DNA of 64,000 nucleotides from Pollutimonas sp. M17 (GTDB lineage: Bacteria > Pseudomonadota > Gammaproteobacteria > Burkholderiales > Burkholderiaceae_B), in assembly GCF_025836975.1 (NCBI RefSeq), contig NZ_CP107548.1, positions 3,782,001-3,846,000 of the forward strand. Direction: 5' to 3'. The notes beneath the pieces were generated by a model. The model was not told where the DNA came from. It saw only the letters and a program-made list of their open reading frames with translations, and did no database searches. A program made the position numbers and the translations under genes. Every line of letters begins with the position of its first letter. The stretch's first letter is position 1. This document shows positions 43,702 to 53,854 of this stretch, piece by piece.

Positions 43702-44082
43702 TTATTTCCAGCCCAGCAGCAGGCCATAGATGACCCACTCCAGACCTTTGTCGACGACCCACAGCAAGAGTCCCATTGCCGCGACGAACACGAAAACGAT
43801 GCCCGTCATTTGCGTGGATTCTTTACGCGTCGGCCAGACCACACGCTTGACTTCGTTATAGGAGTCGCGACCGAAGCTCAGGGTGCGGCGGCCGGGCTCG
43901 CTGAACCATGCGATGAGGGCGGCAAGCACCAGGCTGCCCAGGAACACGCCGACGCGAACGATGGTGGGCTGGGCTTCGAGCATCGAGTAGCCGACGATGC
44001 CGGCCACGATAACAAGCACCGCCAGACCCAGCTTGATGCGATCTGTGCTACTGCTAACGGTTTCTACGTTGCTATTCGACAT
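43702..44082 (-). CDS. secE: Preprotein translocase subunit SecE
   Basis: The 126-residue product has three hydrophobic segments (about residues 16-36, 42-63 and 95-120), the long proteobacterial SecE form. The conserved amphipathic part DSYNEVKRVVWPTRKESTQM precedes the last segment. It lies between tRNA-Trp and nusG, the usual place. Confidence 0.96.
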   Translation of the reverse strand: MSNSNVETVSSSTDRIKLGLAVLVIVAGIVGYSMLEAQPTIVRVGVFLGSLVLAALIAWFSEPGRRTLSFGRDSYNEVKRVVWPTRKESTQMTGIVFVFVAAMGLLLWVVDKGLEWVIYGLLLGWK

Positions 44083-44130
44083 ATTCCGGCATGTGACGCC
44101 ACGTGTGCGGCTGCGATGAGACTGACTGTG

Positions 44131-44206
44131 TGGCAGGGGCAGTAGGAATCGAACCTACAACCTTCGGTTTTGGAGACCGACGCTCTGCCAATTGAGCTAT
44201 ACCCCT
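44131..44206 (-). tRNA. tRNA-Trp (CCA anticodon)
   Basis: A 76-nt cloverleaf with acceptor stem AGGGGTA/TGCCCCT, D arm AGCTCAATTGGCAGAGC, anticodon loop CTCCAAA (anticodon CCA), T arm with GGTTCGATTCC and an encoded 3' CCA. It lies between tuf and secE, as in E. coli. Confidence 0.97.
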
Positions 44207-44251
44207 AGACCCTGAGCGCGAAGCGCCGGCTACGGCTGCCTCGCCTTGTAC

Positions 44252-44286
44252 AACAAAAGCGGAAGAGCGCCACGCGCCCCTTCCGC
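44252..44286 (-). terminator. Rho-independent terminator after the second tuf gene
   Basis: Arms GCGGAAG (44259-44265) and CTTCCGC (44280-44286) enclose a GC-rich loop with further pairing. The minus-strand stem is followed by TTTTGTTG. It lies 14 bp after the tuf stop and before tRNA-Trp. Confidence 0.75.
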
Positions 44287-44300
44287 CTACTACCTTGAAC

Positions 44301-45494
<1,194 letters not shown>

Positions 45495-45536
45495 GGCTGA
45501 CTCCTGACTGTGGAATTGAGCTATAAATAAAAATGT

Positions 45537-45611
<75 letters not shown>

Positions 45612-45664
45612 GACTATCTTGTTGCTTTCCGCTGTATTACAAGCGAAATTCATAAAATCGTTGC

Positions 45665-45738
45665 TGGAGCGGGTGAAGGGAATCGAACCCTCATCATCAG
45701 CTTGGAAGGCTGTTGCTCTACCATTGAGCTACACCCGC
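45665..45738 (-). tRNA. tRNA-Gly (TCC anticodon)
   Basis: A 74-nt cloverleaf with acceptor GCGGGTG/CACCCGC, D arm AGCTCAATGGTAGAGC, anticodon loop CTTCCAA (anticodon TCC), T loop GGTTCGATTCC and encoded CCA. It lies between tRNA-Tyr and tRNA-Thr. Confidence 0.97.
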
Positions 45739-45806
45739 GAAAGATTCATTTCACCCTGCACCGCCGGCTTCAGATGACTGACTCTGCCGCCTGGATAATC
45801 GCTGGC

Positions 45807-45893
45807 TGGTGGTGGGAGTTGGATTCGAACCAACGTAGACGCAAGGTCAACAGATTTACAGTCTGCCCCCTTTAACCACTCGGGCATCCCACC
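45807..45893 (-). tRNA. tRNA-Tyr (GTA anticodon)
   Basis: An 87-nt class II tRNA with a long variable arm, acceptor GGTGGGA/TCCCACC, anticodon loop CTGTAAA (anticodon GTA), T loop GGTTCGAATCC and encoded CCA. It is the first gene of the tRNA-tuf operon. The 131 bp between it and parB show no gene. Confidence 0.97.
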
Positions 45894-46025
45894 AAAAGCG
45901 AACTCCGAATTATGCAGGGTTTCTATGCACTTGTCAAACTGGAAAACAAGGTGCCGTGCCTGTGTGGGTGGACGACGTTTCCGCAACCCGGCGTCCCGCC
46001 AAGGCAAGTCACGGCTGTACCGGTA

Positions 46026-46946
46026 TCAGGCGTCGATCAGGCCGGAGAGCCCCTGGCGCTCGAGCAGTGAATTCAGATGCTCCCAGCCGTGGAAGTCGAT
46101 CTGCAACTGGCCGCGGTTCTTGGCCCCCACCTTCAGGCTTACCTTGGTGCCCAGGTGATCCGACAAGGCCTCTTCAAGGCGCTTCACGTCGCCGGACTGG
46201 GCAACCGGCTTGGCCGCGGACCTGGGTTGCGCATCGTCGGCCTCGCGCAGGGTGCGGCCGATCAGCTTTTCGGTTTCACGCACAGACAGGCGCTTGGCGA
46301 TGACCTCGTTGGCCAGCAGTATCTGGGTGGCCGCATCGGTGGCCAGCAGGGCGCGGGCATGGCCCATGTCGATGTCGCCTGCCAGCAACATGGTCTGGAC
46401 CGGACCCGTCAGGTTCAACAGGCGCAGCAGGTTGCTGGTAGCCGAACGCGAACGCCCTATGGCCTGCGCCGCCTGCTCATGCGTCAGTCCGAATTCATCC
46501 AGCAGCCGGCGAACACCATGCGCCTCTTCCAGCGGATTGAGGTCTTCACGCTGGATGTTCTCGATCAGCGCCATGACGGCGGCGTTCTCGTCGGCCACCT
46601 CGCGCACCAAGACCGGCACCTCTTTCAGGCCGGCCAGCTTGGCGGCCCGAAAGCGCCGTTCGCCCGCGATGATCTCGTACTTGCCGGCGTCCTTTCCATC
46701 CAGCGGACGGACCAGGATGGGCTGCATGATCCCCTGCGCGCGAATGGAGTCGGCAAGCTCATTGAGCGCGCCCTCGTCCATGCGGGTACGCGGCTGGTAC
46801 TTGCCGGCGCGCAGCACCTGGACGCTCAGGGTGGACGGCAAGCCGCCTTCGGCGCCGGCCCGACCCAGGTTCTCGACGGCGGGCGCGTCTTCTCCAAGCA
46901 ATGCATCAAGCCCTCGCCCCAGGCCCTTCGGTTTCCTTGTTGCCAT
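46026..46946 (-). CDS. parB: Chromosome partitioning protein ParB
   Basis: ParB binds parS sites, clamps and slides on DNA using CTP, and recruits ParA. The 306-residue product has the CTP-binding signature GERRFRAAKLAGL (about residues 95-107), the helix-turn-helix LTHEQAAQAIGRSRSATSNL (about 154-173) and a C-terminal dimerisation domain. Three parS sites are at 50.44-50.54 kb. It follows parA by 29 bp. Confidence 0.97.
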   Translation of the reverse strand: MATRKPKGLGRGLDALLGEDAPAVENLGRAGAEGGLPSTLSVQVLRAGKYQPRTRMDEGALNELADSIRAQGIMQPILVRPLDGKDAGKYEIIAGERRFRAAKLAGLKEVPVLVREVADENAAVMALIENIQREDLNPLEEAHGVRRLLDEFGLTHEQAAQAIGRSRSATSNLLRLLNLTGPVQTMLLAGDIDMGHARALLATDAATQILLANEVIAKRLSVRETEKLIGRTLREADDAQPRSAAKPVAQSGDVKRLEEALSDHLGTKVSLKVGAKNRGQLQIDFHGWEHLNSLLERQGLSGLIDA

Positions 46947-46975
46947 AGTATGTATTCCTTCTGTAATTCGTTCGG

Positions 46976-47791
46976 CTAACGCGGCCGGGCCTGCTGGCGC
47001 AGGGCTTCCTTCTTCACGCGGTTGATGAGCTCGTTGCCGAACTCGATGTAGGCCTTCGCCCCGCGCGAGCTTTTGTCATAGACGATGCCGGGCAGGCCAT
47101 GGCTGGGCGCCTCGGCCAGGCGCACATTGCGCGGCACCACCGCCTTGAACACCCGGTCGCCGAAATGCGTTTCTATCTGCGCGGACACCTGCTGCTGCAA
47201 GGTCACGCGCGTATCGAACATCACACGCAGCAGTCCGATCAGCTGCAGCTCGGGATTGATGTTGCGATGCACGCGCTTGATGGTGTTGACCAGGTCGGAC
47301 AAGCCCTCCAGCGCGAAGTACTCGCACTGCATGGGGATGATCACCCCATGCGCCGAGGCCAGTCCATTCAAGGTCAGAAGCGACAAGGTGGGCGGGCAGT
47401 CGATCAGCACGAAGTCGTAGTCATCCATGACCTGCCCGATGGCTTGCTTGAGTTGCCGCTCGCGGCCTTCCATCTGGATAAGGTCGATTTCCGCCCCCGA
47501 GAGTTCACGGTTGGCCGGCAGCACGTCGTAGCCCCCCGCTTCGGACTTGACGCGCGTCTGCGCGATCGTGGCATCGCCTATCAATACCTGGTACAGGTTC
47601 TGTTCCACTTTGTTCTTGTCGATGCCGCTGCCCATCGTGGCATTGCCTTGCGGATCCAGGTCGATAAGAAGAACCCGCTTGCCCAGCGCCGCAAGGGCCG
47701 CCGCCAGATTGATCGCCGTAGTGGTCTTACCCACGCCGCCCTTCTGATTTGCAATGCAGAATACATTGGCGGGGGACGTAATTGGATTCAT
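46976..47791 (-). CDS. parA: Chromosome partitioning ATPase ParA
   Basis: ParA is a deviant-Walker ATPase that pulls ParB-parS complexes apart. The chosen start gives 271 residues (MNPITSPANVFCIANQKGGV...), with AAGGAG just upstream. The open frame runs to 48139 but only by overlapping rsmG. The Walker A KGGVGKTTT is at about residues 17-25. Its ATG overlaps the rsmG stop by 4 bp (ATGA). Confidence 0.97.
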   Translation of the reverse strand: MNPITSPANVFCIANQKGGVGKTTTAINLAAALAALGKRVLLIDLDPQGNATMGSGIDKNKVEQNLYQVLIGDATIAQTRVKSEAGGYDVLPANRELSGAEIDLIQMEGRERQLKQAIGQVMDDYDFVLIDCPPTLSLLTLNGLASAHGVIIPMQCEYFALEGLSDLVNTIKRVHRNINPELQLIGLLRVMFDTRVTLQQQVSAQIETHFGDRVFKAVVPRNVRLAEAPSHGLPGIVYDKSSRGAKAYIEFGNELINRVKKEALRQQARPR

Positions 47792-48462
47792 AAGGCTCCT
47801 TGATGAGTCATCCAGACCAGGCAACGCTGGGCATTCAATTCCGGTACTGCCAAAGACTGTATATGGCTGACGCGCCAATCGGTCTGGCGCCGCAAGGCGT
47901 CGATTTCTTCCGAGGGCTGGCGGCCCTTCATGGCTAGTAGATGGCCCTTCGGCGCTACGTGCCGGCCAGCCAGGCTGGCAAAGTCGGAGAGCGAAGCAAA
48001 GGCACGCGAAACAACAACATCGGCCTGATAGGGAGCAATGGTTTCGACCCGCTGGTGCACAGCCTGCAGGTTGGGCAGGTGCAAAGCCCCGGACATCTGG
48101 CGTACAAAGGCCATTTTCTTCTCGACGGCATCGATGCAATGCACCGACCAGCCCGGCTGCATGATAGCCATAATCACGCCCGGCAGGCCAGCGCCCGAGC
48201 CCACATCGACGATAAGGGCATTTTCTACTGTGTTTTTATACAGTATATTGATCACGTGAGGCAACACCGCCAGGCTGTCAAAGACATGCTGGATCAACAT
48301 CTGTTCAGGATCCCGCAACGCCGTCAGGTTGTAGGTTCGATTCCAGCGTTGCAACTGATCAAGATACGCCAGCAAGGAATCCCTTTGCCCAGAAGCCATA
48401 TCCAGGCCCAGCATTCCGGCAGCCGCCTCCAAGCGTTGTCCGTAATTTTCGCGTGCTGCCAT
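47788..48462 (-). CDS. rsmG: 16S rRNA (guanine527-N7)-methyltransferase
   Basis: RsmG (GidB) methylates G527 of 16S rRNA using S-adenosylmethionine. The 224-residue product has the SAM-binding motif VDVGSGAGLPGVIMAI (about residues 74-89) and the core of this family. Its ATG overlaps the mnmG stop by one base (TAATG), so the genes are coupled. Confidence 0.96.
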   Translation of the reverse strand: MAARENYGQRLEAAAGMLGLDMASGQRDSLLAYLDQLQRWNRTYNLTALRDPEQMLIQHVFDSLAVLPHVINILYKNTVENALIVDVGSGAGLPGVIMAIMQPGWSVHCIDAVEKKMAFVRQMSGALHLPNLQAVHQRVETIAPYQADVVVSRAFASLSDFASLAGRHVAPKGHLLAMKGRQPSEEIDALRRQTDWRVSHIQSLAVPELNAQRCLVWMTHQGAL

Positions 48463-50378
48463 TACGCCGCTTTTTTCTGATAATTCATACGTTTTATATG
48501 TATGAGCAGCAAGGAGATGGCCGCCGGGGTAATGCCCGATATCCTGCTGGCCTGCCCAACGGTCTCGGGCCTGGCTGCCTTGAGCCGTTGCCGTACTTCT
48601 ATGGACATGCTGCTTATCGCATCGTAGTCGATGTCTTGCGGAATGGGCTGCCCTTCCTGGGCAGCCTGTTTTTCGACCTCTTCCTGCTGCTTGCTTACAT
48701 AGCCTTCATACTTGACCTGGATTTCGACCTGCTCTGCGCTGACTGGTTCTTGTATGCCGGGGCCCGCCAGCAGGCAGCCGTCGCTTTGGGCGAGCTCCAT
48801 CAAGGCACCGTAGCTGACCTGCGGCCGCTTCAGAAGATCGTAAAGCGAATACTCGCGTTCCACCTGCTTGCCCAATAAGGCTTCCGCCGCATGCAGGGCT
48901 AAGGTCTTGGGATTGATCCACGTGGATTTCAGGCGCTCTATTTCAGCTGCGACCTCATCCCGCTTACGACTGAATGCGTCCCACCGAACATCGTCCACCA
49001 ATCCAAGGCGACGGCCTTGTTCTGTCAAACGCATATCGGCATTGTCTTCACGCAAACTGAGACGGTATTCCGCGCGCGAAGTGAACATGCGGTAGGGCTC
49101 GGTTACCCCTCGGGTTATCAGATCGTCCACCAGCACGCCAAGATACGCCTCGTTTCGCTTGGGGTACCAACCCTCTAGGCCTTGCGCTTGCCGGGCCGCA
49201 TTCACTCCGGCCAGCAAACCCTGGGCAGCCGCTTCTTCGTAGCCTGTGGTGCCGTTGATCTGCCCCGCAAAATACAAGCCCTTGATCGCCCGGGTTTCCA
49301 GTGTGGCGTGGAGTTCACGTGGATCAAAGTAGTCATATTCGATGGCATAGCCTGGACGCATGATCACCGCATTTTCCAGGCCGGGCAGCGTACGAACCAG
49401 GGCCAACTGAATATCGAAGGGCAAACTGGTCGATATACCGTTAGGATAAATCTCGTTCGTACTGAGGCCTTCAGGCTCAAGAAATATCTGATGGCTGGGC
49501 TTATCCGCAAAGCGATGAATCTTGTCTTCGATGGAGGGACAATATCTAGGGCCAACACCTTCTATTTTTCCTTGATCGCTATACATGGGCGAGCGATCCA
49601 GGCCGGACCGGATTATTTCGTGAGTGCGCTCATTGGTATGGGTTATCCAGCAAGGAAGCTGTTCCGGATGCATAGCCGTGCTGCCCAGATAGGAAAACAC
49701 AGGCACCGGATTGCTGTCACCGGGCTGCACTTCGGTTTTGCTGAAATCGATACTTCGGGCGTCTATGCGTGGAGGGGTTCCCGTCTTCAAGCGGCCTTGA
49801 GGCAGTTTCAGTTCTTTCAGGCGCTGGCCCAGGGAGATAGAAGGGGGATCCCCCGCGCGACCCCCGGAGTAATGATCCAGTCCCACGTGAATCAAGCCAT
49901 TCAGAAACGTGCCCGCGGTCAACACTACTGAACGGGCCTTGAATCTCAAGCCAATCTGAGTAACCGCACCGGCCACTCGATCACCGTCGAGAATAAGGTC
50001 GTCCACCGCTTGCTGGAATATGGTGAGGTTAGCCTGGTTCTGCAACGTAGTACGAATGGCTCTTCGATACAGAGAACGATCCGCTTGAGCGCGGGTAGCC
50101 CGGACAGCGGGCCCCTTGGACCGGTTCAAGATGCGAAATTGAATCCCGGCCTGGTCTGTCGCCAATGCCATGGCTCCGCCCAAAGCGTCCACTTCCTTTA
50201 CCAGATGTCCTTTGCCGATACCGCCTATCGACGGATTGCATGACATCTGCCCAAGGGTTTCCATGTTATGGGTAAGCAGCAGGGTGGAGGCGCCTGTGCG
50301 TGCAGAAGCCAGCGCAGCCTCTGTTCCAGCATGGCCGCCGCCCACCACGATGACGTCGAATGTATCCGGATAATCCAT
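48462..50378 (-). CDS. mnmG: tRNA uridine 5-carboxymethylaminomethyl modification enzyme MnmG (GidA)
   Basis: MnmG works with MnmE (57.6-59.0 kb) to modify the wobble uridine of several tRNAs. The 638-residue product starts [20 protein letters not shown] with the FAD Rossmann fold. The [18 protein letters not shown] and [20 protein letters not shown] segments are conserved. The open frame reaches 50435, but that start lacks a ribosome-binding site and would run into parS. It is the last gene before the origin region. Confidence 0.96.
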   Translation of the reverse strand: MDYPDTFDVIVVGGGHAGTEAALASARTGASTLLLTHNMETLGQMSCNPSIGGIGKGHLVKEVDALGGAMALATDQAGIQFRILNRSKGPAVRATRAQADRSLYRRAIRTTLQNQANLTIFQQAVDDLILDGDRVAGAVTQIGLRFKARSVVLTAGTFLNGLIHVGLDHYSGGRAGDPPSISLGQRLKELKLPQGRLKTGTPPRIDARSIDFSKTEVQPGDSNPVPVFSYLGSTAMHPEQLPCWITHTNERTHEIIRSGLDRSPMYSDQGKIEGVGPRYCPSIEDKIHRFADKPSHQIFLEPEGLSTNEIYPNGISTSLPFDIQLALVRTLPGLENAVIMRPGYAIEYDYFDPRELHATLETRAIKGLYFAGQINGTTGYEEAAAQGLLAGVNAARQAQGLEGWYPKRNEAYLGVLVDDLITRGVTEPYRMFTSRAEYRLSLREDNADMRLTEQGRRLGLVDDVRWDAFSRKRDEVAAEIERLKSTWINPKTLALHAAEALLGKQVEREYSLYDLLKRPQVSYGALMELAQSDGCLLAGPGIQEPVSAEQVEIQVKYEGYVSKQQEEVEKQAAQEGQPIPQDIDYDAISSMSIEVRQRLKAARPETVGQASRISGITPAAISLLLIHIKRMNYQKKAA

Positions 50379-50435
50379 TTTTTCGCTCTGGCGAGGTAAA
50401 TATATACCTATCATTATACTGCCACGGCACTTCAC

Positions 50436-50451
50436 TGTTCCACGTGGAACA
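50436..50451. promoter_or_regulatory. parS site 1
   Basis: TGTTCCACGTGGAACA is a perfect 16-bp palindrome and differs from the parS consensus TGTTTCACGTGAAACA at one base in each arm. It lies upstream of mnmG, near the partition genes. Confidence 0.9.
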
Positions 50452-50485
50452 TAAGAGATTTAGAGGAGGGTCTTGGGCAAGAGAA

Positions 50486-50501
50486 TGTTCCACGTGAAAC
50501 A
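50486..50501. promoter_or_regulatory. parS site 2
   Basis: TGTTCCACGTGAAACA matches the parS consensus at 15 of 16 positions. It is 50 bp from the first site. Confidence 0.92.
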
Positions 50502-50525
50502 GCGAGATATAAATCGAAGATGGCA

Positions 50526-50541
50526 TGTTCCACGTGAAACA
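50526..50541. promoter_or_regulatory. parS site 3
   Basis: TGTTCCACGTGAAACA, identical to site 2 and 40 bp from it. Three sites in 106 bp suggest the main ParB loading centre of this chromosome. Confidence 0.92.
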
Positions 50542-50576
50542 CAGCTATTTCAATTTAAAAGCCGTCGAATCCAGCT

Positions 50577-50585
50577 TGTGGATAA
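50577..50585 (-). promoter_or_regulatory. DnaA box
   Basis: The minus strand reads TTATCCACA, a perfect DnaA box. It lies 36 bp beyond parS site 3, in the 379-bp non-coding gap between csp and mnmG. Confidence 0.6.
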
Positions 50586-50683
50586 ACATGTGGGCAAGTC
50601 GGTGAGCAAGCTGTTGATAGTTTTATCAATATGTGCCTGGCGGATATAATCTAGTTCGATGATAAGCGGTCAGATCGATGAAC

Positions 50684-50716
50684 AAATAAAAACGCCCAAT
50701 CTTTCGAAAGGGCGTT
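50684..50716 (-). terminator. Rho-independent terminator of the cold-shock gene
   Basis: Arms AACGCCC (50691-50697) and GGGCGTT (50710-50716) with a pairing core (CTTTCGAAAG). On the minus strand TTTTTATTTG follows. It lies about 40 bp after the csp stop. Confidence 0.88.
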
Positions 50717-50757
50717 TAGCAATCTGTGCGCAGAACGCTACACAAATTGGGCAGAGA

Positions 50758-50964
50758 TCACAAAGGGCGAATCTCGGCAGCTTGCGGACCTTTGGGACCG
50801 TCTTTAACTTCGAATTCAACTTCCTGGCCTTCGTTCAGGCTGCGGTAGCCGCGACCCTCGATTGCCGAGAAATGAGCGAACACATCGGTGCCGCCTTCAT
50901 CGGGAGTAATGAAACCGAAGCCTTTATCGGCATTGAACCACTTGACTTTGCCCTTTTGAGCCAT
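50758..50964 (-). CDS. Cold-shock family RNA-binding protein
   Basis: The 68-residue product [20 protein letters not shown]... is a CspA-type single-stranded nucleic-acid binder with RNP1 KGFGFI and RNP2 VFAHF. The frame is open for 23 codons upstream, but the family start is at 50964. It is a stand-alone gene with its own terminator. Which Csp paralogue it is (CspA, C, D or E) cannot be said. Confidence 0.95.
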   Translation of the reverse strand: MAQKGKVKWFNADKGFGFITPDEGGTDVFAHFSAIEGRGYRSLNEGQEVEFEVKDGPKGPQAAEIRPL

Positions 50965-51279
50965 GATGTATAGCGTCCTAAAAATAAACAAAAATGCAAT
51001 TAACCAAGGACGCTGAAACGTTCCAGACTTCACCAGGCTTAGGGCCGTATTTATTTAGACCTAAAGCTTCATTGATTACTAACCGCGAGACTTGCGCACT
51101 GCTTGATTACAAAGCAAGTATGAGCATAACCACGCCGGTCGCCTTTATCAAATACTTGTTTACCCCAGTGTGGTATTTTTCCGTCATACATCGTTATGAC
51201 ATATTGCGCACGCCGATTCTGGACTACCTTAATCGCCTACTTCTATTTCCTTTCCACCCTTCGCTGCAACGACCAAGAC

Positions 51280-52449
51280 ATGAACTTCCAATCCAAGCTG
51301 CCCGACGTAGGCACCACCATATTTACAGTGATGAGCCAACTGTCCGTTGACCACAATGCCATCAACCTCGGGCAAGGCTTCCCGGACTTCAATCCCGACG
51401 AGGCGCTGCTGGACCTGGTAAGCCGCGCGATGAAGGAGGGGCATAATCAGTATCCGCCCATGGCCGGAATTCCGGCATTGCGCCAAGCCATATCGTCCAA
51501 GGTTGAAAACCTGTATGGGCATCGGTACGACTTCGCAACAGAGATAACCGTAACCAGCGGCGCCAGCGAGGCTCTGATGGCCAGCATCCTGGCTTTTGTA
51601 CGGGAGGGCGATGAAGTCGTCATTATCGAGCCGTTTTACGACCTGTACATACCCGCAATTCAACTCGCTGGAGGCCGGCCCGTCATCGTTCCCATGCTGC
51701 CGCCCACAGAGCAGACAAGGCTGTACCAAGTGGACTGGCAGGAAGTACGCAAAGCCATTACATCAAAAACCCGGATGCTGATACTGAACTTTCCGCATAA
51801 CCCCACAGGCATCAACCTGAAGGCGGAAGACCTGGATGCGCTGGAATCCATCGTGAACGATACGGGCATCCTGCTGCTGTCGGACGAGGTCTATGAGCAT
51901 ATCGTGTTCGATGGCCAGATACATCAAAGCCTGTCACGGCGTCCGGCACTGGCCAACAACGCTATCGTGATTTCCTCGTTCGGAAAAACCTATAACGCTA
52001 CGGGCTGGAAAATAGGCTACTGCTGCGCTCCTCAATGGATGTCGTCCGAGATACGGAAGGTTCACCAATTCATGGTCTTCACGGTGACCTCGCCCATGCA
52101 GGTGGGGCTTGCCCACTACATGCAAGATCCAAAGCCTTATCTGGATCTGTCCGCCTTTTACCAGCAAAAAAGGGATCGCCTTTTCCAGGGCCTGGCCTCG
52201 ACACGCTTTCTTCCCCTGAAAAGCGAAGGCACATTCTTCCTGCTTGCCGACTACAGCGCCATATCGGACATGCCTGAAGCTGAATTCGCCAAGTGGATGA
52301 CGACTACGCATGGCGTTGGCTTGATACCGGTGTCCGCCTTTTACCGGCAACCTTCTGCTGCAGAGTCCAACCACCGCCTGGCCCGCTTCTGCTTTGCAAA
52401 GCGCGACTCAACGCTCGATGCCGCTATCGAGAAGCTAAGCCGCGTATAA
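51280..52449 (+). CDS. Pyridoxal-phosphate aminotransferase, methionine/kynurenine-type (class I/II)
   Basis: The 389-residue product is a fold-type I aminotransferase. The PLP lysine is in SSFGKTYNATGWKIGY (about residue 237), and NFPHNPTGIN and SDEVYEHIVFDG bind the cofactor. Its N-terminus (KLPDVGTTIFTVMSQLSVDH) resembles YbdL-type methionine aminotransferases and kynurenine-oxoglutarate transaminases. I see no good Shine-Dalgarno before the ATG at 51280; the open frame starts at 51196. A strong terminator follows. It is probably an original neighbour of the origin. Confidence 0.88.
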   Translation: MNFQSKLPDVGTTIFTVMSQLSVDHNAINLGQGFPDFNPDEALLDLVSRAMKEGHNQYPPMAGIPALRQAISSKVENLYGHRYDFATEITVTSGASEALMASILAFVREGDEVVIIEPFYDLYIPAIQLAGGRPVIVPMLPPTEQTRLYQVDWQEVRKAITSKTRMLILNFPHNPTGINLKAEDLDALESIVNDTGILLLSDEVYEHIVFDGQIHQSLSRRPALANNAIVISSFGKTYNATGWKIGYCCAPQWMSSEIRKVHQFMVFTVTSPMQVGLAHYMQDPKPYLDLSAFYQQKRDRLFQGLASTRFLPLKSEGTFFLLADYSAISDMPEAEFAKWMTTTHGVGLIPVSAFYRQPSAAESNHRLARFCFAKRDSTLDAAIEKLSRV

Positions 52450-52469
52450 ATCTTCGTAACTCCACCCAG

Positions 52470-52494
52470 AGCCCGCATTCGCGGGCTTTTTTTT
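52470..52494 (+). terminator. Rho-independent terminator after the aminotransferase gene
   Basis: Arms AGCCCGC (52470-52476) and GCGGGCT (52481-52487) with loop ATTC, followed by a run of T to 52494. It shields the origin region from plus-strand transcription. Confidence 0.93.
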
Positions 52495-52579
52495 CAGCTC
52501 TTTTGCAATGGAGGGAAGTATACATGCCGTTTTTGAATTGCAAAATGACGTCCGTAGAAAGCAGAGCGTGTTGTTTCTG

Positions 52580-52809
52580 TTTATCTTTTCTATATAAAAC
52601 GATTACTGATGATGGGTGTCTGTGGATAACTGGAACAAGTTCATATTAACCAGCTACATCAAAGACTTGAGGAACATTTTTGAGCCGCATAAGTCGGGTT
52701 TAATCAAGGGACGAAAACTGTACAACTTCTACAGCGGAAGATAAATCGTGGCTTGTTCCTCTTCCGTCCACAGGCTATGCACATGAGGTCTGCTTAGTAC
52801 TTATCCACA
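52580..52809. other. Putative replication origin (oriC), copy 1
   Basis: Contains an AT-rich stretch (TTTATCTTTTCTATATAAAA, 52580-52599), a trinucleotide-repeat segment (ACTGATGATGGG) and a DnaA box (TTATCCACA on the minus strand, 52621-52629). A second perfect box is at 52801-52809 on the plus strand and a near match, CTATGCACA, at 52775-52783. The order unwinding element / repeats / DnaA box is that of bacterial origins. No gene is seen in 52450-52924. The 26-bp core (52604-52629) recurs exactly at 53882-53907. Origin function is inferred from these motifs and from the par/mnmG/mnmE context. Confidence 0.7.
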
Positions 52810-52924
52810 GCCCGCGTTACTTAGCCAATCATGGTTTATTTTGTATTTAAATGTAAATAAGCTGAAGCGAGCCGCGCTTGAACGGGTCTACAATGCGCGG
52901 ACAGTGTGTTCCCACGGGTGGCGC

Positions 52925-53545
52925 ATGATGACTCGATACGATGTGGCCGGTGTGCAAGGCATGTTCGAGCCGGACTCCGGCGACTTGGTGCTGGCCAACA
53001 AGCTGGGCATCACCGATCCTTCGGATATGGATGAAGCCGAACTGGTGCTGCTGCAGAAACTATATGAATCCGTTCTGCAAGAGCATCTGCCCACCGGGCG
53101 GCTTACCGTGCATCACCTGAGAACCTGGCACCGGCGCTGGCTGGGCAATGTATATGCATGGGCGGGCCAATGGCGCTACGTGAACATGAGCAAAGGCGGT
53201 TTTCCATTTGCACCGGCCGCGCAACTGGCCAGGCTGATGGCAGCCTTTGACCAGGAGCAATTGAGCCGCTATACCCCGTGCTCGGGCTATGACGGAAAGC
53301 AATTGACGGAAGCCATTGCTGTGACACATGTGGAATTCATCCTGATGCACCCGTTTCGCGAAGGAAATGGGCGAATTTCACGCTTGCTGGCCGACGTCAT
53401 GGCGGTGCAGGCCGGCCATGGTCCCTTGGACTACAGCAGCTGGGAAATCAATAAAAAAGATTACGTTTCGGCGATACAGCTGGGGTTGGGCGGCAATTAC
53501 GAACCCATGAAGCACTGGGTGGCGCGGGCGCTTGAAGCAGACTGA
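52925..53545 (+). CDS. Fic-domain protein (putative AMP-transferase toxin or regulator)
   Basis: The 206-residue product has a complete Fic motif HPFREGNGRISR (about residues 139-150), including the catalytic His and the phosphate-binding GNGR. Fic enzymes usually transfer AMP from ATP to a target. Upstream, the motif WLGNVYAWAGQWRYVNMSKG is typical of the family. Two adjacent ATG codons (52925 and 52928) are possible; GGGTGG lies upstream. A frame from 52841 is open but unlike the family. No clear inhibitory motif is visible in the N-terminus. It sits between two origin-like cores and converges on a small gene with a FicA-like motif. Confidence 0.88.
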   Translation: MMTRYDVAGVQGMFEPDSGDLVLANKLGITDPSDMDEAELVLLQKLYESVLQEHLPTGRLTVHHLRTWHRRWLGNVYAWAGQWRYVNMSKGGFPFAPAAQLARLMAAFDQEQLSRYTPCSGYDGKQLTEAIAVTHVEFILMHPFREGNGRISRLLADVMAVQAGHGPLDYSSWEINKKDYVSAIQLGLGGNYEPMKHWVARALEAD

Positions 53546-53559
53546 TCGCCTGGGTGCGT

Positions 53560-53757
53560 TTAAGCGGAAGGAGCCAGGCTGAGTTGCTGGAACTTGCTGG
53601 TCTGGGCCTTTAGCAAGGCTTCGAGTTCTTTTACGGATTGCCCCGTTTCGATTGCCGTCGAGCTTGCCACTGCGCGAATGATGCGTGTTTGAGCGGGCTT
53701 GGGCACGGCTGAAGGTTTGGATTTCATTGAATCGAAATAGGTGGGTACATTGCCCAT
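53560..53757 (-). CDS. Small protein with a FicA/VbhA-like motif (candidate Fic antitoxin)
   Basis: A 65-codon frame convergent with the Fic gene, the stops 14 bp apart. An AAAGG lies 5 bp before the ATG and a TATAAT overlaps the start region; MKSKPSAV at 53727 is an alternative start. The segment VASSTAIETGQSVKELEALL contains S-T-A-I-E-T, close to the class I Fic-inhibitor motif [S/T]xxxE[G/N] in a predicted helix, with T in the last place. Class I antitoxins are normally encoded upstream in the same operon, so the convergent layout is odd. No function is known to me for this exact protein. Confidence 0.55.
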   Translation of the reverse strand: MGNVPTYFDSMKSKPSAVPKPAQTRIIRAVASSTAIETGQSVKELEALLKAQTSKFQQLSLAPSA

Positions 53758-53854
53758 TATAGCCTTTCAAGGACCATATCAGAAGCTTGACGCGCATTCC
53801 GCAGCGTCGATGTCATTCCCGCGCCACAGTGCTAAGCACTATTGCATTTTAGTT

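Noticed and set aside
50526-50541. The CACGTG-centred palindromes as operators of an unknown regulator
   Set aside because: Their full 16-bp match to parS and closeness to parA-parB explain them better.
50577-50585. The DnaA box beside parS as the origin itself
   Set aside because: A single box without an adjacent AT-rich unwinding stretch and repeats; the two cores further right are better candidates.
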